From positions 1 to 59,038 of the forward strand of contig JAFWEV010000014.1 in the NCBI GenBank assembly GCA_017512745.1: a DNA stretch of 59,038 bases, written 5' to 3'. Position numbers and translations under genes: made by a program. How positions within the stretch are numbered: the first letter of the stretch is position 1; each line of letters opens with the position of its first letter. The notes beneath the pieces are model-generated. The model did not search any database and had not been told where the DNA came from. It saw only the letters and a program-made list of their open reading frames with translations. Source of the stretch: Oscillospiraceae bacterium (GTDB lineage Bacteria; Bacillota; Clostridia; Oscillospirales; Ruminococcaceae). This document shows positions 17,275 through 25,553 of this stretch, in pieces.

Positions 17275-17808
17275 ATGAAACTGTTTATTGCGGTATATCC
17301 CAAATACAATACTCTAAATATCCTGGAAGCGGTGGCGGAAAGCATCAGAGAGCAGTCTCCCGAGTGCAGGTTTGTTCCTCGCGATATGATGCACCTTACT
17401 ATGGCATTTATTGGGGAGGCCGGACCGAATATTCTGAATGCAGCCGAGGAAGCACTGGACCTTATAGATCTTCCGGCGTTTACCGCAAAGATTGACAGTA
17501 CAGGCAGGTTGGGGAGCGCCGCGGTGGCGTTTTTAAAAAAAGAAGCCAAACTGGCGGAACTGCGTAAAACGCTTACGGATTCAATGGATAAATGCGGAGT
17601 CCCGTATGACAGGAGAGTCTTTACCCCGCATATAACTCTTGCGAGAAAGGTACCGCCGGATGTGATTCGGCCCGAGATAGATGCAGGTCTTGCCATAGAC
17701 AGGCTTCTGCTTATAAGCAGCGAGACTGTGGACGGCAAAACAGTGTACAGACAGATGTATCAGAGAGAACTGAAACACGAGTATGTAACACTCGAGAAAG
17801 CCGACTGA
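17275..17808 (+). CDS. thpR: RNA 2',3'-cyclic phosphodiesterase (ThpR/LigT, 2H family)
   Basis: A 177-residue 2H phosphoesterase. Both catalytic HxT motifs are present, HLTMAFIG in the first half and FTPHITLARK in the second, with the usual length for the family. Members hydrolyse 2',3'-cyclic phosphate ends of RNA and can seal 2'-5' RNA in vitro. The ATG lies one base after the ABC exporter stop, so expression is tied to the exporter. The functional link between the exporter and RNA end processing is not evident. Confidence 0.88.
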   Translation: MKLFIAVYPKYNTLNILEAVAESIREQSPECRFVPRDMMHLTMAFIGEAGPNILNAAEEALDLIDLPAFTAKIDSTGRLGSAAVAFLKKEAKLAELRKTLTDSMDKCGVPYDRRVFTPHITLARKVPPDVIRPEIDAGLAIDRLLLISSETVDGKTVYRQMYQRELKHEYVTLEKAD

Positions 17809-17819
17809 AGGGAATAATA

Positions 17820-18464
17820 ATGTCTTACGTATGTCTTCTGGCAAACAGAAACGGTGCTGTCGTGGCCGGTGATACGAGAGAAACGATAGACAATCTCTTT
17901 CACTGGGACCACAGAAGAAAAATATATATCTCGGACGGCGGAGATGTCGTGTGGGCGATGTGCGGTCTCACGAGATATCTGACGGTGGACTTTTTCAGGA
18001 AAATATCCCACATGCTCAAAAACCGGACCGGGAAAACGGAAGATACAGAGATCGTTCAGGCTATTGCAACGCTGATGGCGAAAGGCACACTGTGGCAGAA
18101 CAAGCTTGACATTAAGAAGAGAAGAAGCAGTCTCACTGTTTTTATCTGCTTTGATCATCCCGGCGGACCGAGAGTTTTTGCCGTCTATGCCGTGAACGGC
18201 AAGGCTACTTTCAGGAGAATGCCGGTACCGTGCGCGCTTGAGGGGGGAAGCGGTACGACCAATGTTAAAAGGCTCGATGTAAGAGCTATTGCAGGGCTCA
18301 GTCTCTCCGAGCTGTATGACGTTGCGGTAAGGCAGACACAAATTTCAATTGATGAGGACAAAAGGAAAAAGGAAACTCAGAAAAAATATCTCAGCACGGT
18401 CGGGGGCAAGGTCCTCGCGGAAAAAATGAATTACATGATAAACAAAAGATTGAGAGATATATAG
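17820..18464 (+). CDS. Proteasome-like Ntn hydrolase with N-terminal serine (HslV/Anbu-related fold, inferred)
   Basis: A 214-residue soluble protein. If the start Met is removed, the numbering matches proteasome beta subunits without a gap: Ser1, Asp17 (in VAGDTRE) and Lys33 (in HRRKIYI), the positions of Thr1, Asp17 and Lys33 in HslV. The pattern NGAVVAGDTR parallels the HslV strand that leads to AGDG, and WAMCGLTRYL parallels the buried strand after Lys33. Length is greater than HslV (about 175). No HslU/ClpY ATPase is next to it. I infer a self-processing peptidase or amidase of the proteasome superfamily; substrate unknown. AAGGGA lies 6 bases before the ATG. It lies in the ABC-thpR operon. 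Confidence 0.6.
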   Translation: MSYVCLLANRNGAVVAGDTRETIDNLFHWDHRRKIYISDGGDVVWAMCGLTRYLTVDFFRKISHMLKNRTGKTEDTEIVQAIATLMAKGTLWQNKLDIKKRRSSLTVFICFDHPGGPRVFAVYAVNGKATFRRMPVPCALEGGSGTTNVKRLDVRAIAGLSLSELYDVAVRQTQISIDEDKRKKETQKKYLSTVGGKVLAEKMNYMINKRLRDI

Positions 18465-18466
18465 AT

Positions 18467-19156
18467 TTGAAAGATATACTGGACGGAGTCGTTATAACCG
18501 ATGCGCAGAGCCTTCTTGATGTGATAAGGAAGGTGGGATTTCTTCCTATGTTTTCATCGGGAATGCCCGGATTTTCTCTGGACGAGCACGCGCCCGAAGG
18601 AGCCTGGGACGGACCCATCAATGAATCACCGTGGGGATGGAAAGATCAGCTCGTAGGATCGGAAGAGTGCGCATACGGAAAGTTCTTTATGAACAGGGTC
18701 GGTTTTATAAGCAGGGAATGGTTCCCCAAGTTTGCAAATTACAGGAGAGACGGATACGATTATGACTCTCTTCTCGATGACGATATGGCATACCCCGGCA
18801 CCGAGACTATTTACAGCATGCTCGAGAAGAACGGAGCTACGGTGTCCGTTGAGATCCGAAAGGCTCTCGGCCTTATGGGTAAGGAAGGCGGATACAGATT
18901 CGAAAAGCTCATAAACTGGCTTCAGATGCACACATATGTTATCCCTTCAGGGAATGCATACAGGCAATATAAAAACGGCAGGACCGAGGATTTCGGGATC
19001 CTGATGTACGATCTCGCAGAGAGAGTCCTGGGGGAAGACTGTGTCAGAGGGGCTTACAGTGAGGATCCTTCCGACTCAAAAAAAGACATCATAGACTATC
19101 TTATGGGGATACATCCGGGCTATGATGTGAAAAAAATGGAAAAGTTAATTAAATAG
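18467..19156 (+). CDS. AlkZ-related winged-helix protein
   Basis: A 229-residue protein resembling the AlkZ-related family annotated in Firmicutes: an N-terminal GFLPMFSSGMPGFSLDEH segment, CAYGKFFMNRVGFIS, and a Trp/Tyr-rich FANYRRDGYDYDS. Helices in the middle (KALGLMGKEGGYRFEKLINWLQMHTYV) look like a winged helix. AlkZ itself is a DNA glycosylase for interstrand crosslinks, but the catalytic QxQ motif is not obvious here, so activity is uncertain. It starts at TTG two bases after the Ntn hydrolase stop with a weak GAGAG site. It is the last gene of the exporter operon. Confidence 0.6.
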   Translation: MKDILDGVVITDAQSLLDVIRKVGFLPMFSSGMPGFSLDEHAPEGAWDGPINESPWGWKDQLVGSEECAYGKFFMNRVGFISREWFPKFANYRRDGYDYDSLLDDDMAYPGTETIYSMLEKNGATVSVEIRKALGLMGKEGGYRFEKLINWLQMHTYVIPSGNAYRQYKNGRTEDFGILMYDLAERVLGEDCVRGAYSEDPSDSKKDIIDYLMGIHPGYDVKKMEKLIK

Positions 19157-19238
19157 TAATAATTCGTCTGTAATAATATATAATATTATTTGGACCGGAT
19201 CCTCGATCCGGCAGTGACGTCTTTAAAGGATGGATTCA

Positions 19239-20669
19239 ATGAGTAATTCCAATAATTCAAACTGGGACAGCCAGCAGGGTTCCAATGTGGTATGGAACAG
19301 CAACGGCGAATATCATTCGGCGAACAGCACAACGTCGGGTGAGTACAAAGCCGGGCAGAACCCTCCCCGGTCAGGACAGTATTCCGGATCCTACCAGACA
19401 CAGCAGGACCCGAGATACATGAGCAATTACAATAACAGATACAACAGATATTACGGAACGAACTCCTCGTCGTCGAATTACAATCAGTCTCCACAGTCTG
19501 CAAGAGAAGTAGAAACTGCAAGCTGGGTGCTGACAATGCTCACATTCGTTCTCTTCCCGTCGCTGGGAATCCCGCTTCTTATACTCAAGTGGTGCGGAGT
19601 CGATGTCTTCAAGGGCATAATCAACATGTTCAAGAAGGACACGAGGACCCAGCAGGCAGAAGTGAAAAAGCAGGAGAAGAAAGACGAACTCAGGGCTGCT
19701 GCTCTTGCTTCCACAAACTCAAAGAATGCAACAGGCCAAGAGGTCAATTCCAGGCTGAAGGCGCTCAATTCGCTTGGAAGATTCGCTCCTTTGCTTATAA
19801 TTCTCGGAACGATGCTGCTGATAGGCAGTGCGACCAGTATATTTGAAGCCGTTCGTATGCTGCTGACCTACGGAGGATCATATTATTTCACGGATATCTT
19901 CTGGGGGCTCATCACCGGAGCAGGCGGCGGACTGCTGACAGCTCTGGGACTCAGGAATTCCAGGAGAAAGACCAGGTGCAAGAGACTGTTCTCAATGGTC
20001 GGTCGCGGCGATTCCGTCGAGATAGGACCTATGGCGGATGCCCTCGGTGCCAACTATGAGACCACTATAAAGGATATCCAGTACATGTGCGACAAAGGCT
20101 GCTTCGGTGAAGGAGCTTTTGTGGATAAATCGAGAGGCATCCTTTTCATGAACAGGGAAGCCAACGATAAGTACCGCGCTAATGAGAAGACCGTTCAGCA
20201 GAAGAAGGCCGAAGCTGAAAAGCGCGCAGCCGCAAGCGAATATGAAGAGATACTGTACCAGATCCATGATGCTAACGAGAGGATCCCCGATGAGGAGATG
20301 AGCAGAAAGATCGACAGGATCCAGGATATCACTGCCGCGATATTCAAGAAGGTCGGAGAAGAGCCTGAATTGAAACCGCAGATATCCACATTTATGAACT
20401 ATTATCTGCCGACAACGCTGAAACTCCTGAATGTATATGCACAGACTGTCGACCAGCCGGAGACAGCCGGAGGCAATATCAAAAAGGCAAGAATACAGAT
20501 AGAGCATATAACAGATACACTGACTGTCGGATTCGAGAAGCAGCTGGATGCTCTGTATCAGACGGACGCGATGGATGTCGCCGGAGAGATAAGCGTTCTT
20601 GAGAACATGCTCAAGCGCGACGGTTTCTCGGATGATGACGAGCTTAAGATCCAGATGCCGTCTCACTGA
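19239..20669 (+). CDS. Membrane protein with C-terminal XpaC-like domain
   Basis: A 476-residue protein in three parts. Residues 1-85 are Asn/Ser/Gln/Tyr-rich low-complexity sequence. Then come three hydrophobic segments (SWVLTMLTFVLFPSLGIPLL, LLIILGTMLLIGSATSI and DIFWGLITGAGGGLLTALGL). A winged-helix-like segment (FSMVGRGDSVEIGPMADALG) leads into a helical C-terminal half (IPDEEMSRKIDRIQDITAAIFKKV onward) resembling the 5-bromo-4-chloroindolyl phosphate hydrolysis (XpaC) family. XpaC proteins are often next to TelA toxic-anion resistance genes, but no telA is present here. The ATG at 19239 is preferred over 19230 because AAAGGA ends just before it with an 8-base gap. Confidence 0.65.
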   Translation: MSNSNNSNWDSQQGSNVVWNSNGEYHSANSTTSGEYKAGQNPPRSGQYSGSYQTQQDPRYMSNYNNRYNRYYGTNSSSSNYNQSPQSAREVETASWVLTMLTFVLFPSLGIPLLILKWCGVDVFKGIINMFKKDTRTQQAEVKKQEKKDELRAAALASTNSKNATGQEVNSRLKALNSLGRFAPLLIILGTMLLIGSATSIFEAVRMLLTYGGSYYFTDIFWGLITGAGGGLLTALGLRNSRRKTRCKRLFSMVGRGDSVEIGPMADALGANYETTIKDIQYMCDKGCFGEGAFVDKSRGILFMNREANDKYRANEKTVQQKKAEAEKRAAASEYEEILYQIHDANERIPDEEMSRKIDRIQDITAAIFKKVGEEPELKPQISTFMNYYLPTTLKLLNVYAQTVDQPETAGGNIKKARIQIEHITDTLTVGFEKQLDALYQTDAMDVAGEISVLENMLKRDGFSDDDELKIQMPSH

Positions 20670-20685
20670 AAAAATATAAAAAATT

Positions 20686-20725
20686 GATCCTGTCAGCACT
20701 TGCGTGCCGGCAGGATCTTTGTTTT
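20686..20725. terminator. Bidirectional terminator between the XpaC gene and asnA
   Basis: GATCCTGTC and GGCAGGATC flank an inner GCAC/GTGC pair, followed by TTTGTTTTG on the right and an A-rich run on the left. Confidence 0.8.
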
Positions 20726-20733
20726 GTTTGGTA

Positions 20734-21744
20734 TCAGAGAAGATCGATGCCGTTTTCAAGGCATACGATCGCCATATCGTCGCTCCAGGCGGAGCTCTGC
20801 ACTTCGCCTATATGAGCTTTTTTCAGAAGGACCATACACATTCTGGACTGTCCGATGCCTCCGCCTATTGTGAGCGGAAGAAGCCCGTTCAGAAGATCTC
20901 TGTGGAATTTGAGCTTGGCGCGTTCCTCATGTCCGGATTCCTTGAGCTGTCTGGCCATAGATTCGGGACTTACACGGATACCCATGCTGGAGAGTTCGAT
21001 GGCTCTGTCGAGAAGAGGATACCAGATGAGCAGGTCTCCGTTGAGATCCCAGTCGTCGTAGTCCGGAGCTCTGCCGTCATGCGGCTTCCCGTCGGAGAGG
21101 TTTTTGCCTATGCCGATGATGAAGACCGTTCCATATTCCTTGCAGATAAGATCTTCTCTCTCCTTCGGGGTCTTGCCGGGGTATTTCTGTACAAGTTCTT
21201 CGGTAGTTACGAACACGGGGTTGCTTACGAGAGGCTCACCGAGTTCGGGGAAGGCTTCGAGAAGCTGTTTTTCAGTTTTCTGAAGAGCTTCGCATATCTT
21301 ATTTACGACTTTCTTGAGAAAATCGATATTTCTATCGGTTTCTTCGATCGTGAGTTCCCAGTCCCACTGATCGACATATACGGAATGGAGGTTGTCGAGA
21401 TCTTCGTCTCTTCTTATTGCGTTCATGTCGGTATAAAGTCCTTCATGGATCCCGAAACCGTAATTCTTGAGCGCAAATCTCTTCCATTTTGCCAGTGACT
21501 GTACGACTTCAACGTCGAATCCGGCTGAAGGGATATCAAAACTTACAGGTCGCTCGACTCCGTTGAGGTTGTCATTGAGACCTGTTTCGGGACGTACGAA
21601 CATCGGAGCCGAAACACGTGTGAGATTGAGTCGCTCGGCAAGGCGCCTCTCAAAATTGTCCTTGACGAGTTTGATCGCGAGCTGTGTGTCGATGACATTC
21701 AATATGCTGTGGTAATCCTTTGGAATGATAAGACCGTGTTCCAT
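20734..21744 (-). CDS. asnA: Aspartate-ammonia ligase
   Basis: The 336-residue enzyme makes asparagine from aspartate, ammonia and ATP and is close in length to E. coli AsnA (330). It has the class II synthetase-like core with LTRVSAPMFVRPETGLNDNL, VEVVQSLAKWKR, NAIRRDEDLDNLHSVYVDQWDWE and the C-terminal LTIGGGIGQSRMCMVLL. The ATG at 21744 follows GGAG; an in-frame start 30 codons earlier adds a hydrophobic stretch that does not belong to the family. It is divergent from murD. Confidence 0.95.
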   Translation of the reverse strand: MEHGLIIPKDYHSILNVIDTQLAIKLVKDNFERRLAERLNLTRVSAPMFVRPETGLNDNLNGVERPVSFDIPSAGFDVEVVQSLAKWKRFALKNYGFGIHEGLYTDMNAIRRDEDLDNLHSVYVDQWDWELTIEETDRNIDFLKKVVNKICEALQKTEKQLLEAFPELGEPLVSNPVFVTTEELVQKYPGKTPKEREDLICKEYGTVFIIGIGKNLSDGKPHDGRAPDYDDWDLNGDLLIWYPLLDRAIELSSMGIRVSPESMARQLKESGHEERAKLKFHRDLLNGLLPLTIGGGIGQSRMCMVLLKKAHIGEVQSSAWSDDMAIVCLENGIDLL

Positions 21745-21882
21745 GGTAAATTCTCCGATCTGATTTTTAATCGAGTAATATATTAGCATCAGAAACCAAG
21801 ATGCACAACCTTTCAAGATGAAAAAAACGGTCAATTATAGTAATATTATTAACGACGATTTTTGTTAACAGAAGGTATTCAT

Positions 21883-23262
21883 ATGTCACAGTTAAGAAAT
21901 TGGTTCAGCACACTCAGAGGATCAAGAGTGGGCTTTCTTGGATGGGGCAAGAGCAACGCAGGCCTTGTGGAACTTGCAGCAGAGTGCGGAGCACTGACAC
22001 AGCTGAGGGACCGCAAGGATGAATCGCGTTTTTCTCCTGAACTCATAAATAAACTGAAGGATCTCGGAGTAGAGCTCATTCTCGGCGAAAATTACCTTGA
22101 AGGGTTAGAAGCTCTCGATCTTGTGTTCAGAACACCCGGCATCGACTGGAATAAACCGGAGATACAGAAGGCTGTCAACGCAGGTGTCGAGTTCACATCC
22201 GAGATAGAGAAATTTTTCGATCTGTGCCCATGCAGGACCATAGGAGTCACGGGTTCGGACGGAAAGACAACGACGACCACACTCATTTCCAAGATGGTCG
22301 CCGAGAGCGGAAAGAAAGTGCATCTGGGAGGTAACATAGGCGATACCCTTCTACAGAGACTTGATCAGATAGGACCCAATGACATAGTTGTGGTCGAACT
22401 TTCGAGTTTCCAGCTCATATCGATGAGACGAAGCCCTAATGTGGCCGTAGTTACGAATCTCACTCCGAACCACCTCGATCACCACAAGGATCTTGCCGAG
22501 TATTACGGAGCTAAGAAAAATATTCTGAGATTCCAGGGACCGGATGATGTGGCTGTCCTGTTTGACAATGATACAGTCAGAGAAGAAATGCTTCCATGCG
22601 TCAGGGGAAAACTCAGGTATTTCGGTGACAGTGAACTTGAGGACGGATCATTCTTTGATGACGAATGCATCTATAAAGTAATACACGGCAAAAAAACCGA
22701 GGTCATTCCCCAGAACGATCTGGTGCTTCTCGGCAGACATAACAGATTCAATGCCTGCGCTGCGGTAGCTGCATCCATGGACGACTGCTCCGAAAAAGAT
22801 CAGAGAGCAGTGCTATCCACATTCGGTGGAGTTGAGCACAGGATCGAGTTCACAAGAGAACTCGACGGGGTGAGATACTACAATGATTCCATTGCGACCT
22901 CTCCGACAAGGACTATTGCAGGGCTCAAGGCTTTCCCGAAGAAGATAATCCTCATTGCCGGAGGATATGATAAGAACCTCTCATATGACGGACTTGCTCC
23001 GGTGATAAGGGAAAAGGTCAAAAAACTGGTGCTCACAGGACCTACTGCAAAGAAGATAAGAGACGCGGTTCTTGCATGCACTGAGTTTGAGACGCCGGAG
23101 ATAGAATCAGTCCCGGATCTCAAAGCGGCTGTTGAATGGGCAAAAAACAACTCCGAGAGCGGAGACGTTGTAATGCTCTCACCGGCTTCTGCAAGTTTCG
23201 ATGCTTTTGTGAATTTTGAGGAGCGCGGCAAATACTTTAAGGAACTGGTCAGAAATCTATGA
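21883..23262 (+). CDS. murD: UDP-N-acetylmuramoylalanine-D-glutamate ligase
   Basis: A 459-residue Mur ligase that adds D-glutamate to UDP-MurNAc-L-Ala in peptidoglycan synthesis. It shows the ATP loop GVTGSDGKTTTT, the Mur motif LTPNHLDHHKDLAEYY and GVEHRIEF, plus the N-terminal Rossmann segment GFLGWGKSNAG. The ATG at 21883 follows AGAAGG by 8 bases; a TTG at 21862 is in frame but poorly placed. The stop overlaps the next gene by ATGA. Unusually, it sits with a PLP enzyme and queT rather than in a dcw cluster. Confidence 0.95.
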   Translation: MSQLRNWFSTLRGSRVGFLGWGKSNAGLVELAAECGALTQLRDRKDESRFSPELINKLKDLGVELILGENYLEGLEALDLVFRTPGIDWNKPEIQKAVNAGVEFTSEIEKFFDLCPCRTIGVTGSDGKTTTTTLISKMVAESGKKVHLGGNIGDTLLQRLDQIGPNDIVVVELSSFQLISMRRSPNVAVVTNLTPNHLDHHKDLAEYYGAKKNILRFQGPDDVAVLFDNDTVREEMLPCVRGKLRYFGDSELEDGSFFDDECIYKVIHGKKTEVIPQNDLVLLGRHNRFNACAAVAASMDDCSEKDQRAVLSTFGGVEHRIEFTRELDGVRYYNDSIATSPTRTIAGLKAFPKKIILIAGGYDKNLSYDGLAPVIREKVKKLVLTGPTAKKIRDAVLACTEFETPEIESVPDLKAAVEWAKNNSESGDVVMLSPASASFDAFVNFEERGKYFKELVRNL

Positions 23263-24500
23263 GTAGTTATATGGATGAGTTTTCTTCCGAACTGAGAGAA
23301 CTCGACAGAAAAGTGATGGAAAAGTGCAGACAGCGCTTTGAAGAAATAGATGAGATCACTGCTGAGAATTCCGTAAAGGTACTCAATGCGTTCAGAGAGT
23401 GCGGCGTAGGCGCTGAGCATCTCGGAGGGTCCACGGGATACGGGTACGGGGATATAGGAAGAGACAAACTCGACGAAGTATTTGCGAGGATCGTCGGCGC
23501 TGAGGATGCGCTCTGCAGAGAACAGTTTATGAGCGGGACACATGCGCTGACGGTGGCGATGTTCGGAATGACAAAGTGCGGAGATCTGTTCATGGCTTTG
23601 ACCGGTGATCCGTATGATACGCTCATGCCGGTCGTAAGAGGTCCTCAATCTCTTGAAGATGCAGGTGTAAGATACAGCAGTATTCCTTTGAGAAACGGCT
23701 CACCGGATTATGACGCGATAGCGGATAATGTAGGTGAGGCCAGTGTGGCGTATATCCAGAGATCTCACGGATATGATCCGGACAGAAATACTCTGAGCTG
23801 TTCTGATATAGGCAGGATAATCGATGTTGTAAGAGAAAAGAATCCCGGGTGCCCCGTTATCGTGGATAACTGTTACGGTGAATTCTGTGAGGCTGTCGAG
23901 CCTATTCAAGTGGGAGCCGACCTTATCGTCGGTTCCATGATAAAGAACCCCGGCGGTGCAGTGGCGCCTACAGGGGGATATATAGCCGGAAGACATATTT
24001 ATGTGGAAAAATGCGCACAGCGCCTGACAGCGCCGGGAACCGGCAGGGAGATCGGATGCTGGCCTGCAGGTCATAGGGATACATTCATAGGACTGTCATT
24101 TGCCCCTACGGTCACGGGTAGCGCCCTCAAGACCGGGGTATATACATCAGCACTGTTTGAGGAGCTGGGATACGGCTGCAATCCGGGAGCTTTTGACCTG
24201 AGACCGGACATCACGACAGTCATCAAGCTCAATGACAAAGAAAAACTGATCCGCTTCTGTAAAACGGTCCAGCAGTACTCATTTGTTGATTCATACGCTG
24301 TTCCGGAACCCTGGGAGATGCCGGGTTACGGCTGTGATGTTATAATGGCATCCGGGGCCTTTACCGGAGGATCATCAATAGAACTGTCATGTGATGCGCC
24401 GGTAAGGGAGCCTTATGCGGTATATCTGCAGGGAGGAACCTCGTTTGCGTGTTCGAGATATACACTTCTGAAGACAGCCGAAGCTGTCGGCAGGGTTTAA
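23259..24500 (+). CDS. Methionine gamma-lyase family (aluminium-resistance-type) PLP protein
   Basis: A 413-residue fold-type I PLP enzyme resembling the family annotated as aluminium resistance or methionine gamma-lyase family. The conserved start GAEHLGGSTGYGYGDIGRDKLDEVFA, EQFMSGTHALTVAMFG and the PLP lysine in VGSMIKNPGG are visible, as is VIVDNCYGEF with the Asp for the PLP nitrogen. True substrate is not established for the family. It is translationally coupled to murD by ATGA. Confidence 0.85.
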   Translation: MSSYMDEFSSELRELDRKVMEKCRQRFEEIDEITAENSVKVLNAFRECGVGAEHLGGSTGYGYGDIGRDKLDEVFARIVGAEDALCREQFMSGTHALTVAMFGMTKCGDLFMALTGDPYDTLMPVVRGPQSLEDAGVRYSSIPLRNGSPDYDAIADNVGEASVAYIQRSHGYDPDRNTLSCSDIGRIIDVVREKNPGCPVIVDNCYGEFCEAVEPIQVGADLIVGSMIKNPGGAVAPTGGYIAGRHIYVEKCAQRLTAPGTGREIGCWPAGHRDTFIGLSFAPTVTGSALKTGVYTSALFEELGYGCNPGAFDLRPDITTVIKLNDKEKLIRFCKTVQQYSFVDSYAVPEPWEMPGYGCDVIMASGAFTGGSSIELSCDAPVREPYAVYLQGGTSFACSRYTLLKTAEAVGRV

Positions 24501-24518
24501 GAATATAGGAGGATAGCC

Positions 24519-25022
24519 ATGAACAAAAAATCCGGATTCAAAAAATTCCTCGGGAATTTCATTTACGGCATAATTGCTGCGGCAATATATGCCTCGAGCG
24601 TGTTTCTTATCCATTATTTCGGGATCAGAAATATACCTACAAGAAACTTCATAATGGTTATAGTCGTCACTCTCGGAGTCATAGGGATGGTATCCATCTG
24701 GTGCGGCCTTAAATTCTTCGGTACGGCATTTCTGCTCTCCGGTATTGTCGGATCGTTCCTCGACATTTATCTTCAGAAAAAGCAGTACGGCATAGCGGTC
24801 TCTGCCAGCGGCAGAGTATTTGTCATTACTATGGTAATAGGCTCACTGATCGGAGCGATAATAGACGGAATAATAATAGCCATAAAGAGAAACAGGAAGA
24901 GACGACTTCTTGAGAAGGCGAAGGCTGAAGTCCGCAAGGAGCAGGAAGCCGAGAAGCGCATAGAAGAATCCGTTGAACTGGCGGAAACTGTTCCTGCTGA
25001 AGAAGAGCCGAAGATAATGTGA
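24519..25022 (+). CDS. Four-helix membrane protein of unknown function
   Basis: A 167-residue protein with about four hydrophobic helices, then a highly charged C-terminal tail rich in Lys, Arg and Glu (KRNRKRRLLEKAKAEVRKEQ) that may be a coiled coil. I do not recognise the family. AGGAGG lies 8 bases before the ATG, and the stop overlaps the start of queT (GTGA), so it is part of the murD operon. Confidence 0.7.
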   Translation: MNKKSGFKKFLGNFIYGIIAAAIYASSVFLIHYFGIRNIPTRNFIMVIVVTLGVIGMVSIWCGLKFFGTAFLLSGIVGSFLDIYLQKKQYGIAVSASGRVFVITMVIGSLIGAIIDGIIIAIKRNRKRRLLEKAKAEVRKEQEAEKRIEESVELAETVPAEEEPKIM

Positions 25023-25507
25023 CCCCGGTGAAAAGCAGGGAATCAACCAGGAAGATCGCATACGGCGCGGTCATTGCGGCACTGTACGTGGCTCTGACCG
25101 TAGTGTTTGCGCCGATATCTTTCGGAGCCATCCAGATCAGGGTCGCTGAAGTTCTGATCATAATGCCGCTCTTCACCGGTGCTGCAGTGCCGGGATTGTT
25201 TATAGGATGTCTGTTGGCCAATATTATGGGCGGAGCGATCATATGGGATGTCATATTCGGAAGCATAGCCACCCTGACAGGAGCTGCTCTCGGATATGCA
25301 CTGCGGAAGAACAGATGGCTTGTCCCTATACCTACCGTTGTAGCAAACAGTATTGCGGTACCGCTGATCCTGAAGTACGGATACAGGCTGGATCTGCCTT
25401 TGGGGCTCGAAGTGATATATGTAGCGGTCGGGGAAATAAGCGGGTGCTATGTGCTTGGTGAATTGCTTGCGTCCGCACTGCTCAGATATAAAACGTTCAG
25501 AAAATAA
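25019..25507 (+). CDS. queT: QueT-type queuosine precursor transporter
   Basis: A 162-residue ECF S-component-like membrane protein. The family pattern is clear: AYGAVIAALYVALTVVFAPISFGAIQIRVAE near the start and GDVIFGS-like WDVIFGSIATLTGA in the middle. It is expected to import preQ0, preQ1 or a related queuine precursor together with a shared ECF energising module encoded elsewhere. GTG at 25019 overlaps the preceding stop; a second GTG at 25028 is also possible. No preQ1 riboswitch lies before it because it is inside an operon. Confidence 0.85.
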   Translation: MTPVKSRESTRKIAYGAVIAALYVALTVVFAPISFGAIQIRVAEVLIIMPLFTGAAVPGLFIGCLLANIMGGAIIWDVIFGSIATLTGAALGYALRKNRWLVPIPTVVANSIAVPLILKYGYRLDLPLGLEVIYVAVGEISGCYVLGELLASALLRYKTFRK

Positions 25508-25537
25508 AAAAATGCCGCCGGAATCGATACCGGCGGC
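25508..25537 (-). terminator. Terminator of the rhomboid-like gene
   Basis: GCCGCCGG (25514-25521) pairs with CCGGCGGC (25530-25537). On the reverse strand it is followed by ATTTTTTTATTTT, so it chiefly serves the leftward gene; it may also stop queT. Confidence 0.8.
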
Positions 25538-25553
25538 GTAATTGTTTACAGTT

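Noticed and set aside
20704..21498. Forward open frame of 264 codons
   Set aside because: Antisense to asnA, which is certain by motif and length; it also starts inside a terminator.
24500..25028. preQ1 riboswitch expected before queT
   Set aside because: No preQ1 aptamer-like hairpin and A-rich tail is present; queT overlaps the previous gene and is expressed within the murD operon.
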